The translations under genes and the position numbers were made by a program. Positions 55,137 through 64,000 of a stretch of 64,000 nt of DNA are shown piece by piece; position 1 is the first letter of the stretch; the number at the start of each line of letters is the position of its first letter. The notes beneath the pieces were generated by a model that did not search any database, was not told where the DNA came from, and saw nothing but the letters and a program-made list of their open reading frames with translations. Origin of the DNA: Sphingomonas sp. (GTDB taxonomy: Bacteria; Pseudomonadota; Alphaproteobacteria; Sphingomonadales; Sphingomonadaceae); assembly GCF_019635515.1 (NCBI RefSeq), contig NZ_JAHBZI010000002.1, positions 1,003,001 to 1,067,000 on the forward strand, given 5' to 3'.

Positions 55137-56087
55137 TCAGAGGCGGCTGGGCGCGGTAAGAAAGGCGTGCATCCCCATCCACCGCATGAAGGCGTCGAAC
55201 CAGCCGGTGCTGGTGGTTTCTTTCGGATACATGCCGAAGCCGTGCCCGCCCTGCTCATAGAGGTGGAACTCGACCGGGCGCCTGGCCGTCCGCCAGCTCT
55301 CGATCAGGCCGAAGCCGGTATTGCCGAACAGCGGATCGTCGGCGGCGAGCGCGACGAACATCGGGGGGGCATCGGCGGGCACCGTAATCGGCGCGAGCGG
55401 ACCGTAGATATTGCCGATGAATGCGGGTCTCGCGTCTTCCCCCGCCACGGTGGTCGCCATCGTCAGCATCGCCCCGGCGGAGAAGCCGACCATGCCGATG
55501 CGATCGGCATCGACGTGCCACTCCGCCGCCCGGCGGCGAACGAGGGCGAAGGCGGCGCGGGCATCGGCGATCTGCGGCGCGAGTTGCCTCATCGCTTCTT
55601 CCGGGGTCGCGCGCGGCGGCCGGGCGGCGCCTGAAAACATCTCGCGCATCGATTGCTCGAATGCCGCCATTTCCACCGGGGTCTGGTTGAGCCGGTATTT
55701 GAGAACGAACGCGGCGACGCCATGCGCCGCCAGCGCCTTGGCAACGTTCCACCCTTCATTGTCCATCGACAGGGTGCGAAAGCCGCCGCCCGGCGCGACG
55801 ATGACGGCGGTGCCGGTGGCATTGGCCGGATCGGGCAGGAACGGCGTCAGCGTCGCGACCGTGACGTTGCGGGCGAACCTGCTGCCATATTGGCTGTGCC
55901 AACTCTCCGTGGCGGTCGCGCCTGGCAGCGGGCCGGTGCCGAGCTCGATCGCCGATGGCTGATCGGGGATGGCGATCGGCGTCATCTTGTCGTTCTGGGC
56001 ATGTGCCGGGAGGGCGGCGACGCAGAGCGCCGCCACCGCGACCATGGCGGCGCGACGCGCCAGGCGGAGAGGATTGGTCAGGTTCAT
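55137..56087 (-). CDS. Secreted alpha/beta hydrolase, acetyl-xylan-esterase-like
   Basis: The product is 316 residues from ATG 56087; an ATG 13 bp earlier is in another frame. The signal peptide is MVAVAALCVAALPAHAQ. The fold shows AVIVAPGGGFRTLSMDNEGW (HGGG-like oxyanion), VAAFVLKYRLNQTP, the nucleophile in MVGFSAGAMLTMATT, DDPLFGNTGF for Asp and EQGGHGFGMYP for His. This is the Abhydrolase_3 type often found as carbohydrate esterase beside xylan genes. It is about 40 bp downstream of the GH43 gene on the same strand, so it probably removes acyl groups from imported arabinoxylan oligosaccharides in the periplasm. Confidence 0.85.
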   Translation of the reverse strand: MNLTNPLRLARRAAMVAVAALCVAALPAHAQNDKMTPIAIPDQPSAIELGTGPLPGATATESWHSQYGSRFARNVTVATLTPFLPDPANATGTAVIVAPGGGFRTLSMDNEGWNVAKALAAHGVAAFVLKYRLNQTPVEMAAFEQSMREMFSGAARPPRATPEEAMRQLAPQIADARAAFALVRRRAAEWHVDADRIGMVGFSAGAMLTMATTVAGEDARPAFIGNIYGPLAPITVPADAPPMFVALAADDPLFGNTGFGLIESWRTARRPVEFHLYEQGGHGFGMYPKETTSTGWFDAFMRWMGMHAFLTAPSRL

Positions 56088-56127
56088 CGTTCGTCCCATG
56101 GCATGTCTCCGATCTGGCATGGCGGAA

Positions 56128-57147
56128 TCACTTTGGTCCGGGCGCCGAGACGCCGGCATCGGTCTGGATCACCGGTCGCATCGTTCCGTCGGCATTGTAG
56201 TGGAGGCGTTCGACCGTCACCGCACGGCGCCCGATCGCGCCGTTCAGGTCGCCGATCGTCAGGGACGCGTTGTGCAGGAAAAGGTACCAGACACCCTTGA
56301 ACCTCGCGATGCCGGGATGGATGGTGAAGCTGTATTTCCCCGAGCCGGTGAGCTCGCCGCGATAGGTCCAGGGCCCCTTGATCGACGGCGCGGTCGAATA
56401 GGACACGCGCTCGTCGCGGTGCGTCGAACGATCGAGCGAGGCATAGGTGAGGTAATAGAGGTTGCCGCGCTTGTGCAGCCACGGCCCCTCTTCGAAGTGC
56501 GGCGGCGTGATCTCGGTGATCGGACCGTCAATCTCGATCATGTTGGGCTTGAGCCTGGCGATGTAGCATTGCCGATTGCCCCAGGCGATCCAGGTCGTGC
56601 CATCGTCGTCGGTGAAGACGGTCGGGTCGATATCCTCCCAGCTGTGCGTGCCCTTGGGCGTCATCTCGTTGGTGATCAGCGCCGATCCCCTGGCGTCGAC
56701 GAACGGGCCGGTGGGGTTGTCTGACACAGCCACCGCGATCGCCTTGCCCGGATGGGTGTCGTCATGCTCGACGGCTGCGTAGAACCAGTATTTGCCGTTC
56801 TTGTAGATCGCCTGCGAGGCCCAGGCGTCCTTCTTGGCCCATTTGAAATCGGCGACGCGCAGGATCGGACCATGATCGGTCCAATGCTTCATGTCGGTGG
56901 TGGAATAGACCAGCCACTCGCGCATGTTGAACATCTCGTCGCGCTGCGCCTCGTCGTGTCCGACATAGAGATAGAGGCGATCGCCGATGACGAGCGGGGC
57001 GGGATCGGCGGTGAACTTGTCGCGGATGATCGGATTGGATCCTGGCACCGGGTTGGTCCGGTTCTGACTCCAGGCCGGTGTCGTTATGGCGAGCGCCGCC
57101 AGGGTCGCCGTCAGGCGCAAAACGCCGCTACCGGGCCGCACCGCCAT
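56128..57147 (-). CDS. GH43 family arabinosidase/xylosidase
   Basis: The product is 339 residues from ATG 57147, which overlaps the transporter stop. The open frame continues upstream but only as a shadow of the transporter. The signal peptide ends near ITTPAWSQ. The five-bladed propeller starts with the catalytic base in FTADPAPLVIGDRLYLYVGH. WEDIDPTVFTDDDGTTWIAW supplies the second Asp, and the general acid Glu lies in HFEEGPWLHKRGNLYYLTYA. GH43 enzymes remove arabinose or xylose from plant polysaccharides. Neighbours (GH51, esterase, arabonate-type dehydratase) favour arabinose release. Confidence 0.92.
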   Translation of the reverse strand: MAVRPGSGVLRLTATLAALAITTPAWSQNRTNPVPGSNPIIRDKFTADPAPLVIGDRLYLYVGHDEAQRDEMFNMREWLVYSTTDMKHWTDHGPILRVADFKWAKKDAWASQAIYKNGKYWFYAAVEHDDTHPGKAIAVAVSDNPTGPFVDARGSALITNEMTPKGTHSWEDIDPTVFTDDDGTTWIAWGNRQCYIARLKPNMIEIDGPITEITPPHFEEGPWLHKRGNLYYLTYASLDRSTHRDERVSYSTAPSIKGPWTYRGELTGSGKYSFTIHPGIARFKGVWYLFLHNASLTIGDLNGAIGRRAVTVERLHYNADGTMRPVIQTDAGVSAPGPK

Positions 57148-58454
57148 CAGCCACTCGCTCCCGCTTCGCGCTGCCCGCCGGTCGGCCTGGAACCCCACAA
57201 CGCGTAGAACAGCACATAGGCGCAGCACAAAGCGGTCAGCAGGAAACCCCAGTTGAGCCCGTAATCGTCCGCGATCCGGCCCTGGATGAAGACCAGGGCG
57301 CCGCCCGCGATCGACATGATCAGCAGCCCCGAGCCTTCTTCGGTCAGCGGGCCCAGACCGCGGATCGAGAGCGCGAAGATCGTCGGGAACATGATCGAGA
57401 TGAACAGCCCGATCGCCATCAGCGCGTACATGGCGAGCGGCCCGGTCACGAACACCGCGACCAGCGCGCATGCGATCCCGCCGATGGAGAAGAGAGCCAG
57501 CACTTTCTCCGCCGCGACGAAGCGCATGATCCAGGCGCCGGCGAAGCGGCCGACCATCATCCCGCCCCAGAAGAAGGCGAGATAGGATGCCGCATCCGCC
57601 TTGGTGATGTTGGCGATCTGCTCCTGCGATGAGAAGTTGATGAACAGGCTGCTCACGCCGATCTCGGCATAGACGCACAACGCAATGGCGCCGCAGCCGA
57701 AGACGAGGTTGCGATGTTTCCACAGCGAGAGACCCTTGCGCGCCTCTGCGCTGGCGCGGCGTGTCGAGGCGCCCAGTTCCGGCAACTTCGCCAGCGCGAT
57801 CGCCACGGCGAGCGCGGCAAGGACGATGGCGACGATCAGATAGGGCAGCTCCGTGGCCTGGGCATCGGCCATGCGCTCGGCATAGGTGAGCTCGCGACCG
57901 TCCAGCGACGTTCCGCCCACGGTTCGGGCGAGGATCAGCTGCTGGCCGAAGATGATCGCCAGCACATCGCCGGTGGTGTTGAACGCCTGTACCAAGGTCA
58001 GCCGCGATTCCGCGGTTTCCGGCGGGCCGATCACCGCCACATAGGGGTTCGCCGCCACCTGCAGCAGCGCGATCCCGCACGAGACGGTGAACAGCGCGGC
58101 CAGCGTCACCCAATAAGAAGGCAACCCCGCCGCCAGGATCATCCCCAGCGAGCCGATGGTCATGACCACCAGCCCGGTGGTCAGCGCGCGCTGATAGCCG
58201 ATCCGCTCGATCAGCAAGGCCGAAGGCACGGAAGCGAGCAGATAGCCGACAAACCAGGTCGATTCGATCAATGTCGTCTGAAAATAATTGAGCTCGAACA
58301 CGCTGCGGAGGTGCGGCAGCAGCGTGTTGTTTATGACGGTGATGAAGCCCCACATGAAAAACAGCGTGGCGAGGAGGGCCAGGGCCGGACGATAGCCCGC
58401 CCGCACGCCGGTACCGCCGCTCGCCCCGGTTTCCCCGATAGGTGACACCGCCAT
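57147..58454 (-). CDS. FucP-type sugar MFS transporter
   Basis: The product is 435 residues with 12 membrane segments. FucP/GluP signatures are FMWGFITVINNTLLPHLRSV near the N-terminus, ESTWFVGYLLASVPSALLIE, and ALLQVAANPYVAVIGPPET followed by RLTLVQAFNTTGDVLA. The family imports fucose, glucose, galactose or arabinose with protons. It is translationally coupled to GH43 and divergent from the aldose epimerase over 99 bp. L-arabinose is the likely substrate here. Confidence 0.92.
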   Translation of the reverse strand: MAVSPIGETGASGGTGVRAGYRPALALLATLFFMWGFITVINNTLLPHLRSVFELNYFQTTLIESTWFVGYLLASVPSALLIERIGYQRALTTGLVVMTIGSLGMILAAGLPSYWVTLAALFTVSCGIALLQVAANPYVAVIGPPETAESRLTLVQAFNTTGDVLAIIFGQQLILARTVGGTSLDGRELTYAERMADAQATELPYLIVAIVLAALAVAIALAKLPELGASTRRASAEARKGLSLWKHRNLVFGCGAIALCVYAEIGVSSLFINFSSQEQIANITKADAASYLAFFWGGMMVGRFAGAWIMRFVAAEKVLALFSIGGIACALVAVFVTGPLAMYALMAIGLFISIMFPTIFALSIRGLGPLTEEGSGLLIMSIAGGALVFIQGRIADDYGLNWGFLLTALCCAYVLFYALWGSRPTGGQREAGASG

Positions 58455-58553
58455 CAGCCCCTCCGCTTCGGCAAATTGCTTGCCCGTTTTTTGTCGGACT
58501 ATATATGCAGGCGAACAGCGTCAATCCTGCGGCGCGGCTTTGAGGAGGTGGAG

Positions 58554-59678
58554 ATGAGGGGATTGCTGCTTGGGGCGGCCCTGTGCGCGGCTTCGCCGGC
58601 GATCGCGGCTGACGCGGTTCTCGCTCCAGCGGGCAAGCTCGCTGACGGAACCCCGATCGAATCGATCACGCTCAAGAACGCGCGCGGAATCGAAGCGCGG
58701 GTGATCACCTATGGCGCGACGCTCCAGTCGCTGATCGTCCCGGATCGGAAGGGCAAGCGCGCCGAAGTGACGCTCGGCTATGATTCGGCGGCCGCTTATG
58801 AGGCCCGGCCGAACTATTTCGGCGTGACCGTCGGCCGTTACGCCAATCGCATCGCGGGCGGGCGCTTCACGCTGGACGGCAGCGGCTACCAGCTGACCCA
58901 GAACGACAAGGCCAATTCGCTGCATGGCGGCAAGCAGGGCTTCGACAAGCGGATCTGGGCGATCCGCTCAGTCTCGAGCGGTCCCGTCGCCAGGGTCGTG
59001 CTGGGCCTGACCAGTCCCGATGGTGACCAGGGCTATCCGGGCCAGGTCGAGGTCACCGTCACCTATTCGCTCGACGAGGCGGGCGATCTGGCGATCGCCT
59101 ATGAAGCCGCGACCGACAAGCCGACGGTCGTCAACATGACCAATCATGCGCTGTTCAACCTGGCCGGGGACGGTGCGCCCGAAGGCACTTCGCGCCAGCT
59201 GCTGACCATTCCGGCGCGCGCCTATACGCCGGTCGATGACAAGCTGATCCCGACCGGCGAACTGAAGCCGGTCGCGGGCACGGTCTTCGATTTTCGCAAG
59301 CCCCGTTTGATCGCGGAAGGGCTGCGCGACGGCCGCGATCCGCAGATCGTGATCGGGCGCGGCTACGACCATAATTTCGCGCTCGACAAGGGTCAGACCG
59401 CCGCGCCGCAGCTCGCCGCGCGACTGGAGGACCCGGTCTCGGGCCGGGTGCTGGAAGTGCTGAGCACCGAACCGGGGCTGCAATTCTACACCGGCAACTT
59501 CCTAGACGGCACGCTCGCCGGCCGCAGCGGACGCATCTATCGCATGGGCGACGGTATCGCGCTCGAACCCCAGAAATTCCCCGACGCGCCCAACCAGCGG
59601 GGATTCGCATCGGCGCGGGTCGATCCCGGCAAGCCGTATCGGCACGTCATGATCTATCGCCTGTCCATCGCGCGCTGA
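58554..59678 (+). CDS. galM: Aldose 1-epimerase (mutarotase), secreted
   Basis: The product is 374 residues from ATG 58554 with GAGGAGGTGGAG upstream. The signal peptide ends near SPAIAAD. Family motifs are ITYGATLQSLIVPDR, YFGVTVGRYANRIAGG, LHGGKQGFDKRIW, TMTNH-like VVNMTNHALFNLAG (catalytic His), and a C-terminal Glu in IALEPQKFPDAPNQ. It interconverts sugar anomers. Export suggests it acts in the periplasm on arabinose or galactose before uptake. It is first in a plus-strand operon with the dehydratase 6 bp away. Confidence 0.93.
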   Translation: MRGLLLGAALCAASPAIAADAVLAPAGKLADGTPIESITLKNARGIEARVITYGATLQSLIVPDRKGKRAEVTLGYDSAAAYEARPNYFGVTVGRYANRIAGGRFTLDGSGYQLTQNDKANSLHGGKQGFDKRIWAIRSVSSGPVARVVLGLTSPDGDQGYPGQVEVTVTYSLDEAGDLAIAYEAATDKPTVVNMTNHALFNLAGDGAPEGTSRQLLTIPARAYTPVDDKLIPTGELKPVAGTVFDFRKPRLIAEGLRDGRDPQIVIGRGYDHNFALDKGQTAAPQLAARLEDPVSGRVLEVLSTEPGLQFYTGNFLDGTLAGRSGRIYRMGDGIALEPQKFPDAPNQRGFASARVDPGKPYRHVMIYRLSIAR

Positions 59679-59684
59679 CGGGCG

Positions 59685-61475
59685 ATGCGCGACCGGAAGC
59701 CACTGCGCTCGCGCGCCTGGTTCGACAATCCCGACAATATCGACATGACCGCGCTCTATCTCGAGCGCTATCTCAACTACGGTCTGAGCCTGGAGGAGCT
59801 GCAATCGGGAAAGCCGATCATCGGCATCGCCCAGACCGGATCCGATCTGTCCCCCTGCAACCGCCACCATCTCGTCCTGGCCGAACGTGTGCGCGAAGGT
59901 ATTCGCGACGCCGGCGGCATCGCCATCGAGTTTCCGGTCCATCCGATCCAGGAAACCGGCAAGCGTCCGACCGCCGGGCTCGACCGCAACCTTGCCTATC
60001 TCGGCCTGGTGGAGGTTCTTTACGGCTATCCGATCGATGGCGTCGTGCTGACGATCGGTTGCGACAAGACGACGCCGGCCTGCCTGATGGCGGCGGCGAC
60101 GGTGAACATCCCGGCGATCGCGCTTTCGGTCGGGCCGATGCTCAACGGCTGGCACAAGGGCGAGCGCACCGGATCGGGCACGATCGTGTGGAAGGCGCGC
60201 GAGATGCTCGCCGCCGGCACCATCGACCATGCCGAGTTCGTCCGCCTCGTCGCCTCCTCGGCGCCTTCGACGGGCTATTGCAACACCATGGGCACGGCGA
60301 CGACGATGAACTCGCTGTGCGAGGCGCTGGGCATGTCGCTCCCGGGCAGCGCCGCCATCCCCGCGCCCTATCGCGACCGCCAGGAAGTGGCCTGGCGTTC
60401 TGGCAAGCGCATCGTCGAGATGGTGGCGGAGGATCTCAAGCCCTCCGACATCATGACCCGTGCCGCCTTCGACAACGCCATCCGCGTCAACAGCGCCATC
60501 GGCGGATCGACCAACGCGCCGATCCATATCGCGGCCATCGCCCGGCTGATCGGCGTCGATCTGCCGCTTCAGGCCTGGCAGGACCTGGGCGCCGACGTGC
60601 CGCTGCTCGTCAATCTCCAGCCCGCCGGCGAATATCTCGGCGAGGACTATTACCGCGCGGGCGGAGTCCCCGCCGTCGTCGCGCAGCTGATGTCGCGCGG
60701 GCTGATCGACGAGGGCGCCATCACCGCCAATGGCCGCAGCATCGGCGATAATTGCCGCGGCGCCGCGATCGAGGACGAGAAGGTCATCCGCCCGATCGAG
60801 GACCCGCTTCGCCCGGCCGCAGGCTTTGTGGTCCTGCGCGGAAACCTGTTCGACGCGGCGATCATGAAGACCAGCGTGATCCCGGCTGAATTCCGCGAGC
60901 GCTACCTGTCCGACCTCGACGATCCCGATGCCTTCGAAGGTCCTGTCAGGGTGTTCGATGGCCCGGAGGATTATCACCGGCGCATCGACGATCCGTCGCT
61001 GGGGATCACGCCGGAGACCTTGCTGATCATGCGTGGTGCCGGCCCGGTCGGCTATCCCGGCGCCGCCGAAGTCGTGAACATGCGGCCGCCGGACTATCTG
61101 ATTGCCCAGGGCATCCACAGCCTGCCGTGTATCGGCGATGGCCGCCAGTCTGGCACCAGCGGCAGTCCCTCGATCCTCAACGCCGCGCCCGAAGCGGCGG
61201 CGATGGGTGGGCTGGCGCTGCTGCGCGACGGCGACCGCGTCCGTGTCGATCTCAGGGCCGGCACCGCCGATGTGCTCGTCTCCGACGACGAACTTGCCGC
61301 GCGTCGCCGCGCGCTCGCGGCGCAGGGTGGCTTTCCGTATCCGGCTTCGCAGACTCCCTGGCAGGAGATCCAGCGCCGCCTGACCGGACAGGTGGATACC
61401 GGCGCGATCCTCGAGGGATCCGAGCAATATCAGCGCATCGCCCAGACCCGGGGTCTGCCGCGCGACAATCACTAA
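59685..61475 (+). CDS. IlvD/Edd family dehydratase, probably L-arabonate/sugar-acid dehydratase
   Basis: The product is 596 residues. Iron-sulfur Cys and magnesium ligands are seen in [37 protein letters not shown] and [33 protein letters not shown] and [17 protein letters not shown] complete the family pattern. At this length and with the [11 protein letters not shown] start it fits sugar-acid dehydratases (arabonate, xylonate, galactonate) better than branched-chain amino acid IlvD. With GH51 and a galactose/arabinose dehydrogenase beside it, the step is probably L-arabonate to 2-keto-3-deoxy-L-arabonate. Confidence 0.9.
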   Translation: MRDRKPLRSRAWFDNPDNIDMTALYLERYLNYGLSLEELQSGKPIIGIAQTGSDLSPCNRHHLVLAERVREGIRDAGGIAIEFPVHPIQETGKRPTAGLDRNLAYLGLVEVLYGYPIDGVVLTIGCDKTTPACLMAAATVNIPAIALSVGPMLNGWHKGERTGSGTIVWKAREMLAAGTIDHAEFVRLVASSAPSTGYCNTMGTATTMNSLCEALGMSLPGSAAIPAPYRDRQEVAWRSGKRIVEMVAEDLKPSDIMTRAAFDNAIRVNSAIGGSTNAPIHIAAIARLIGVDLPLQAWQDLGADVPLLVNLQPAGEYLGEDYYRAGGVPAVVAQLMSRGLIDEGAITANGRSIGDNCRGAAIEDEKVIRPIEDPLRPAAGFVVLRGNLFDAAIMKTSVIPAEFRERYLSDLDDPDAFEGPVRVFDGPEDYHRRIDDPSLGITPETLLIMRGAGPVGYPGAAEVVNMRPPDYLIAQGIHSLPCIGDGRQSGTSGSPSILNAAPEAAAMGGLALLRDGDRVRVDLRAGTADVLVSDDELAARRRALAAQGGFPYPASQTPWQEIQRRLTGQVDTGAILEGSEQYQRIAQTRGLPRDNH

Positions 61476-61486
61476 GGGGGAATGGG

Positions 61487-63064
61487 ATGATGAAGGCGAT
61501 GTTCCTGGCCGGAGCGGCACTCGCGCTACAGGCGATGCCGGCGTCGGCACAGGTCACCAGGGTGACGATCGACGCGAACAAGCCCGGTCCCCGCATCGAC
61601 CGCAACATCTTCGGCCAGTTCGCCGAGCATCTCGGCACCGGCATCTATGGCGGGGTCTGGGTGGGGCCGGATTCAAAAATCCCCAATGTTCGCGGCATCC
61701 GCAGCGACGTCGTCACGGCGCTGAGGGCAATCAAGGTGCCGAACGTCCGCTGGCCCGGCGGCTGCTTCGCAGATGAATATCACTGGCGCGATGGGATCGG
61801 CGATCCCGGGAAGCGGCGTGTGACCGTCAATTCCAACTGGGGTGGCGCGATCGAGGACAATCGCTTCGGCACCCACGAGTTCTTCGACTTCGTCGAGCAG
61901 ATCGGCTCGGAAGCCTATGTCTCGATCAACGTCGGCTCGGGAAGCTATAAGGAGGCCGCCGACTGGGTCGCCTATATGACCGCCGACACCCGCAACTCCG
62001 CCGGACAGGAGCGCGCCGCCAACGGTCATAAGGAGCCGTGGAAGATCAAGTTCCTCGGTATCGGCAATGAGAGCTGGGGCTGTGGCGGCAATATGCGGCC
62101 CGAATATTATGCCGACGAGCTGAAACGCTACGCCCGCTTCACCCGCAACTATAATCCGGCGCAGCAGGGCGATGCCAATCCCGAGGCGATGCAACGTGTG
62201 GCGGTCGGCCCGAGTGACGATGATACGAGCTACACTGAGGGGGTGATGAAGGCCTGGAAGGGCCGCGACTGGAGCTGGGGCATGGAGGGGCTGTCGCTCC
62301 ACAGCTACACGGTGGTGAAATGGCCGCCGGCCTATGATTCGGTCGATTTCGGTGAAAAGGAATATGCCGAGCTGATCCAGTCGACGCTACGCATGGACGG
62401 GCGGATCAGGGCTCATTCGGCGATCATGGACAAATATGATCCCGAGAAGAAGGTGCCGCTGATCATCGACGAATGGGGCGTGTGGCTGGCCAAGCTGCCT
62501 GGCTCGACCGAGGGTTTCCTGCAGCAGCAGAACTCGCTCCGCGACGGCATCATCGCCGCGCTCAACTTCAACATCTTCGCGCGCCATGCCGATCGCGTGC
62601 GCGGCGCCAACATCGCGCAGATGGTCAACGTCCTCCAGGCGATGATCCTGACCGACGGGCCGAAGATGGTGCTGACGCCGACCTATTACGTCCACAAGAT
62701 GTATCTGCCCTTCCAGGACGCGACGCTGATCCCCGTAACCTTCGATACCGGCGAATATCGCCAGGGCGATGTGGTCCTGCCCCGAGTCGACGCCGTCGCC
62801 GTGCGCGCGACCGACGGCAAATTGTGGCTAGCCGCTGTCAATCTCGATCCGGCCAGGCCGGCCGCGTTGCAGCTCAACATTCCGGGCGTGAAGGTGCGCC
62901 GCGCCGCCGGCGAAGTGCTGAGCGGGCCGCGCGTCAACAGCCTCAACAGCTTCGAGGCGCCAGACACGATTGTGCCCAAGCCGATCGCGGCGAAGGCGGA
63001 CAAGGGCGGCGTGTCGGTCGATCTGCCCGCCAAATCGGTAGTGATGCTGGCGCTGGAGCAGTGA
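61487..63064 (+). CDS. GH51 alpha-L-arabinofuranosidase, secreted
   Basis: The product is 525 residues from ATG 61487 with GGGGGAA upstream. The signal peptide ends at QAMPASAQ. GH51 motifs are DRNIFGQFAEHLGTGIYGG, NVRWPGGCFADEYHWRDGIG, the acid/base Glu in FLGIGNESWGCGG, and the nucleophile Glu in PLIIDEWGVWLAK. The C-terminal 140 residues form the usual beta-sandwich. It releases terminal arabinofuranose from arabinan and arabinoxylan. It is 11 bp after the dehydratase, so the hydrolase and the sugar-acid step share a transcript. Confidence 0.95.
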   Translation: MMKAMFLAGAALALQAMPASAQVTRVTIDANKPGPRIDRNIFGQFAEHLGTGIYGGVWVGPDSKIPNVRGIRSDVVTALRAIKVPNVRWPGGCFADEYHWRDGIGDPGKRRVTVNSNWGGAIEDNRFGTHEFFDFVEQIGSEAYVSINVGSGSYKEAADWVAYMTADTRNSAGQERAANGHKEPWKIKFLGIGNESWGCGGNMRPEYYADELKRYARFTRNYNPAQQGDANPEAMQRVAVGPSDDDTSYTEGVMKAWKGRDWSWGMEGLSLHSYTVVKWPPAYDSVDFGEKEYAELIQSTLRMDGRIRAHSAIMDKYDPEKKVPLIIDEWGVWLAKLPGSTEGFLQQQNSLRDGIIAALNFNIFARHADRVRGANIAQMVNVLQAMILTDGPKMVLTPTYYVHKMYLPFQDATLIPVTFDTGEYRQGDVVLPRVDAVAVRATDGKLWLAAVNLDPARPAALQLNIPGVKVRRAAGEVLSGPRVNSLNSFEAPDTIVPKPIAAKADKGGVSVDLPAKSVVMLALEQ

Positions 63065-63067
63065 ACT

Positions 63068-63997
63068 CTATTCGATGAAGGGCTCGGCGCGGCAGACCGT
63101 GCCGCGCCGTAGCGCTTCCGTGACCAGCCGCAGCGGCTCGCTGTCGACGTCGCTGCGGCCGCTGCGAATCAATTCGGCGAAGCGCGCATAGACCAGCGCA
63201 TATTCGCGGTCCTCGCCGTGCCGCGTCGCATCCGGCAGCGTCAGCACCGCGGCGCCCTTTTGGAGTAGCAGGCGGCCAGCGTCGGTCTCGACCGCTATGT
63301 CCCAGGTCTGGGAACCGGTCTGCAGGAAATCCATGTCCATCGCGATCTCGGCATCGCCGGCATCGCGCATCGAAAGACGGCCGGCGATCGGCGCCTCGCG
63401 ATTCTCGGGCACTGCCAGCTCGGCCTCGATCAGGCGCAGCGGACCGGGCAGGATGCGGGTGGCGATCGACAGGGCATTGATGCCGGGGTCGAACACGCCG
63501 AGTCCGCCCGCCCGGAAAATCCAGTCCTGACCGGGATGCCAGATGCGCACATCTTCGCGCCAGCTGATCGAGACGCGCAGTATCCGGCGGCCCGTCAGCC
63601 AGGCCCGGGCCGGCTCGACTCCGGCGGCGAAGCGCGAATGCCAGGCGGCGAACAAGGTGACACCGGCCGCGGACGCGCGCGCCTCCAGCGCCGCGACTTC
63701 GGATAGTGTGGCCGCGGGAGGCTTTTCCAGAAGGACGTGCAGGCCGGCGGCAAGCGCGGCATCGGCAAGGCGGTAACGGACCTGGGGCGGGGTGCACACC
63801 GCCACCGCGTCGATCGCCAGGCCGCCTTCGAGCAGCGCTTCGAGGCCGGCGAAATGCGGTACGCCGGCATCGGCGCCACACGGATCGACCGTCGCTACGA
63901 GGCGGAAGCCGGGGTCGGCGGCGAGCGCCGGCAGATGCTGGTCGCGCGCGATCTTGCCGAGGCCGACAAGGGCAACGCGGATCGGCGCGCCGCTCAC
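63068..63997 (-). CDS. Galactose/L-arabinose 1-dehydrogenase (Gfo/Idh/MocA family)
   Basis: The product is 309 residues from a GTG at 63997, three bases from the window edge, so an upstream start cannot be excluded. The NAD(P) motif is RVALVGLGKIARDQHLPAL, then AVCTPPQVRY and HVLLEKPPAATLSE. The segment WREDVRIWHPGQDWIF and then GLGVFDPGINALS closely follow Pseudomonas D-galactose dehydrogenase. Such enzymes oxidise D-galactose and L-arabinose to lactones, the step before the neighbouring dehydratase. It is convergent with GH51, 3 bp away. Confidence 0.9.
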   Translation of the reverse strand: MSGAPIRVALVGLGKIARDQHLPALAADPGFRLVATVDPCGADAGVPHFAGLEALLEGGLAIDAVAVCTPPQVRYRLADAALAAGLHVLLEKPPAATLSEVAALEARASAAGVTLFAAWHSRFAAGVEPARAWLTGRRILRVSISWREDVRIWHPGQDWIFRAGGLGVFDPGINALSIATRILPGPLRLIEAELAVPENREAPIAGRLSMRDAGDAEIAMDMDFLQTGSQTWDIAVETDAGRLLLQKGAAVLTLPDATRHGEDREYALVYARFAELIRSGRSDVDSEPLRLVTEALRRGTVCRAEPFIE

Positions 63998-64000
63998 AGC

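Noticed and set aside
57150..58524. Extension of the GH43 frame across the transporter gene to give a 798-codon protein
   Set aside because: The GH43 signal peptide starts at 57147 and the upstream part is the out-of-frame shadow of the FucP-type transporter.
59502..61550. Open minus-strand frame of 682 codons opposite the dehydratase
   Set aside because: The plus strand is a full IlvD/Edd enzyme with all cluster ligands; the antisense is low in recognisable structure.

Overview
The window is a high-GC chromosome segment that looks like a sphingomonad alphaproteobacterium (Sphingomonas or a close relative). The evidence is two TonB-dependent receptors heading catabolic clusters, FucP/GPH/spinster-like MFS transporters, a complete set of L-arabinose/arabinan genes with an oxidative (arabonate-type) dehydratase, and short intergenic repeats shared between loci. 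The genus is inferred; there is no rRNA or tRNA in the window to confirm it.

Positions 1-17.9 kb are an old, decaying genomic island rich in nucleases. It holds a large membrane protein, a methyltransferase-HNH gene broken by two frameshifts and a stop, a truncated partner of that gene, a DUF5623-type protein with a downstream Mrr-like nuclease, a PD-(D/E)XK-like protein, and a serially frameshifted endonuclease/exonuclease/phosphatase gene. The only intact multi-gene system here is a three-gene operon (9922-14552): an HNH-AAA ATPase fusion, a second HNH protein of the PtuB/TIGR02646 type, and a membrane-anchored serine hydrolase. It is the best candidate for an undescribed defence system. 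Next come a scar in which pieces of a phospholipase D gene, an elongation factor G gene and a SWIM zinc-finger gene abut, and a triply damaged tyrosine integrase with five heptamers at exact 10-bp spacing upstream of its start.

Positions 17.9-26.85 kb are bounded by two AT-rich direct repeats of about 285 bp that contain a tRNA-3'-end-like CTCGGCTCCACCA. Between them is a self-contained surface-protein cassette: a lipoprotein, a NarL-type response regulator, a Slam/DUF560-like TPR-barrel porin, a 1020-residue FecR-domain protein with a Pro-Thr linker and three homologous modules, and a membrane histidine kinase.

Positions 27-39 kb are a carbohydrate cluster under an AraC regulator: a DapA/NanA-type lyase, two FAD oxidoreductases, a GPH symporter, a TonB receptor, a ROK kinase and a secreted beta-propeller hydrolase with an Asp-box motif. 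Sialic-acid-like sugar use is a hypothesis only.

Positions 39.3-46.7 kb hold a five-gene minus-strand run (CaiB-type CoA transferase, IclR regulator, VOC protein, alpha/beta hydrolase, MetE-like protein). It is divergent from a citryl-CoA-lyase-like gene and purU, with a perfect palindrome between the two units. Positions 45.8-55 kb hold an AraC regulator and then a tight operon: TonB receptor, D-2-hydroxyacid dehydrogenase, enolase-superfamily enzyme, old yellow enzyme, lldD and an MFS transporter.

Positions 55-64 kb are an arabinan/arabinoxylan module: esterase, GH43, FucP-type transporter, aldose epimerase, IlvD/Edd dehydratase, GH51 arabinofuranosidase and a galactose/arabinose 1-dehydrogenase.
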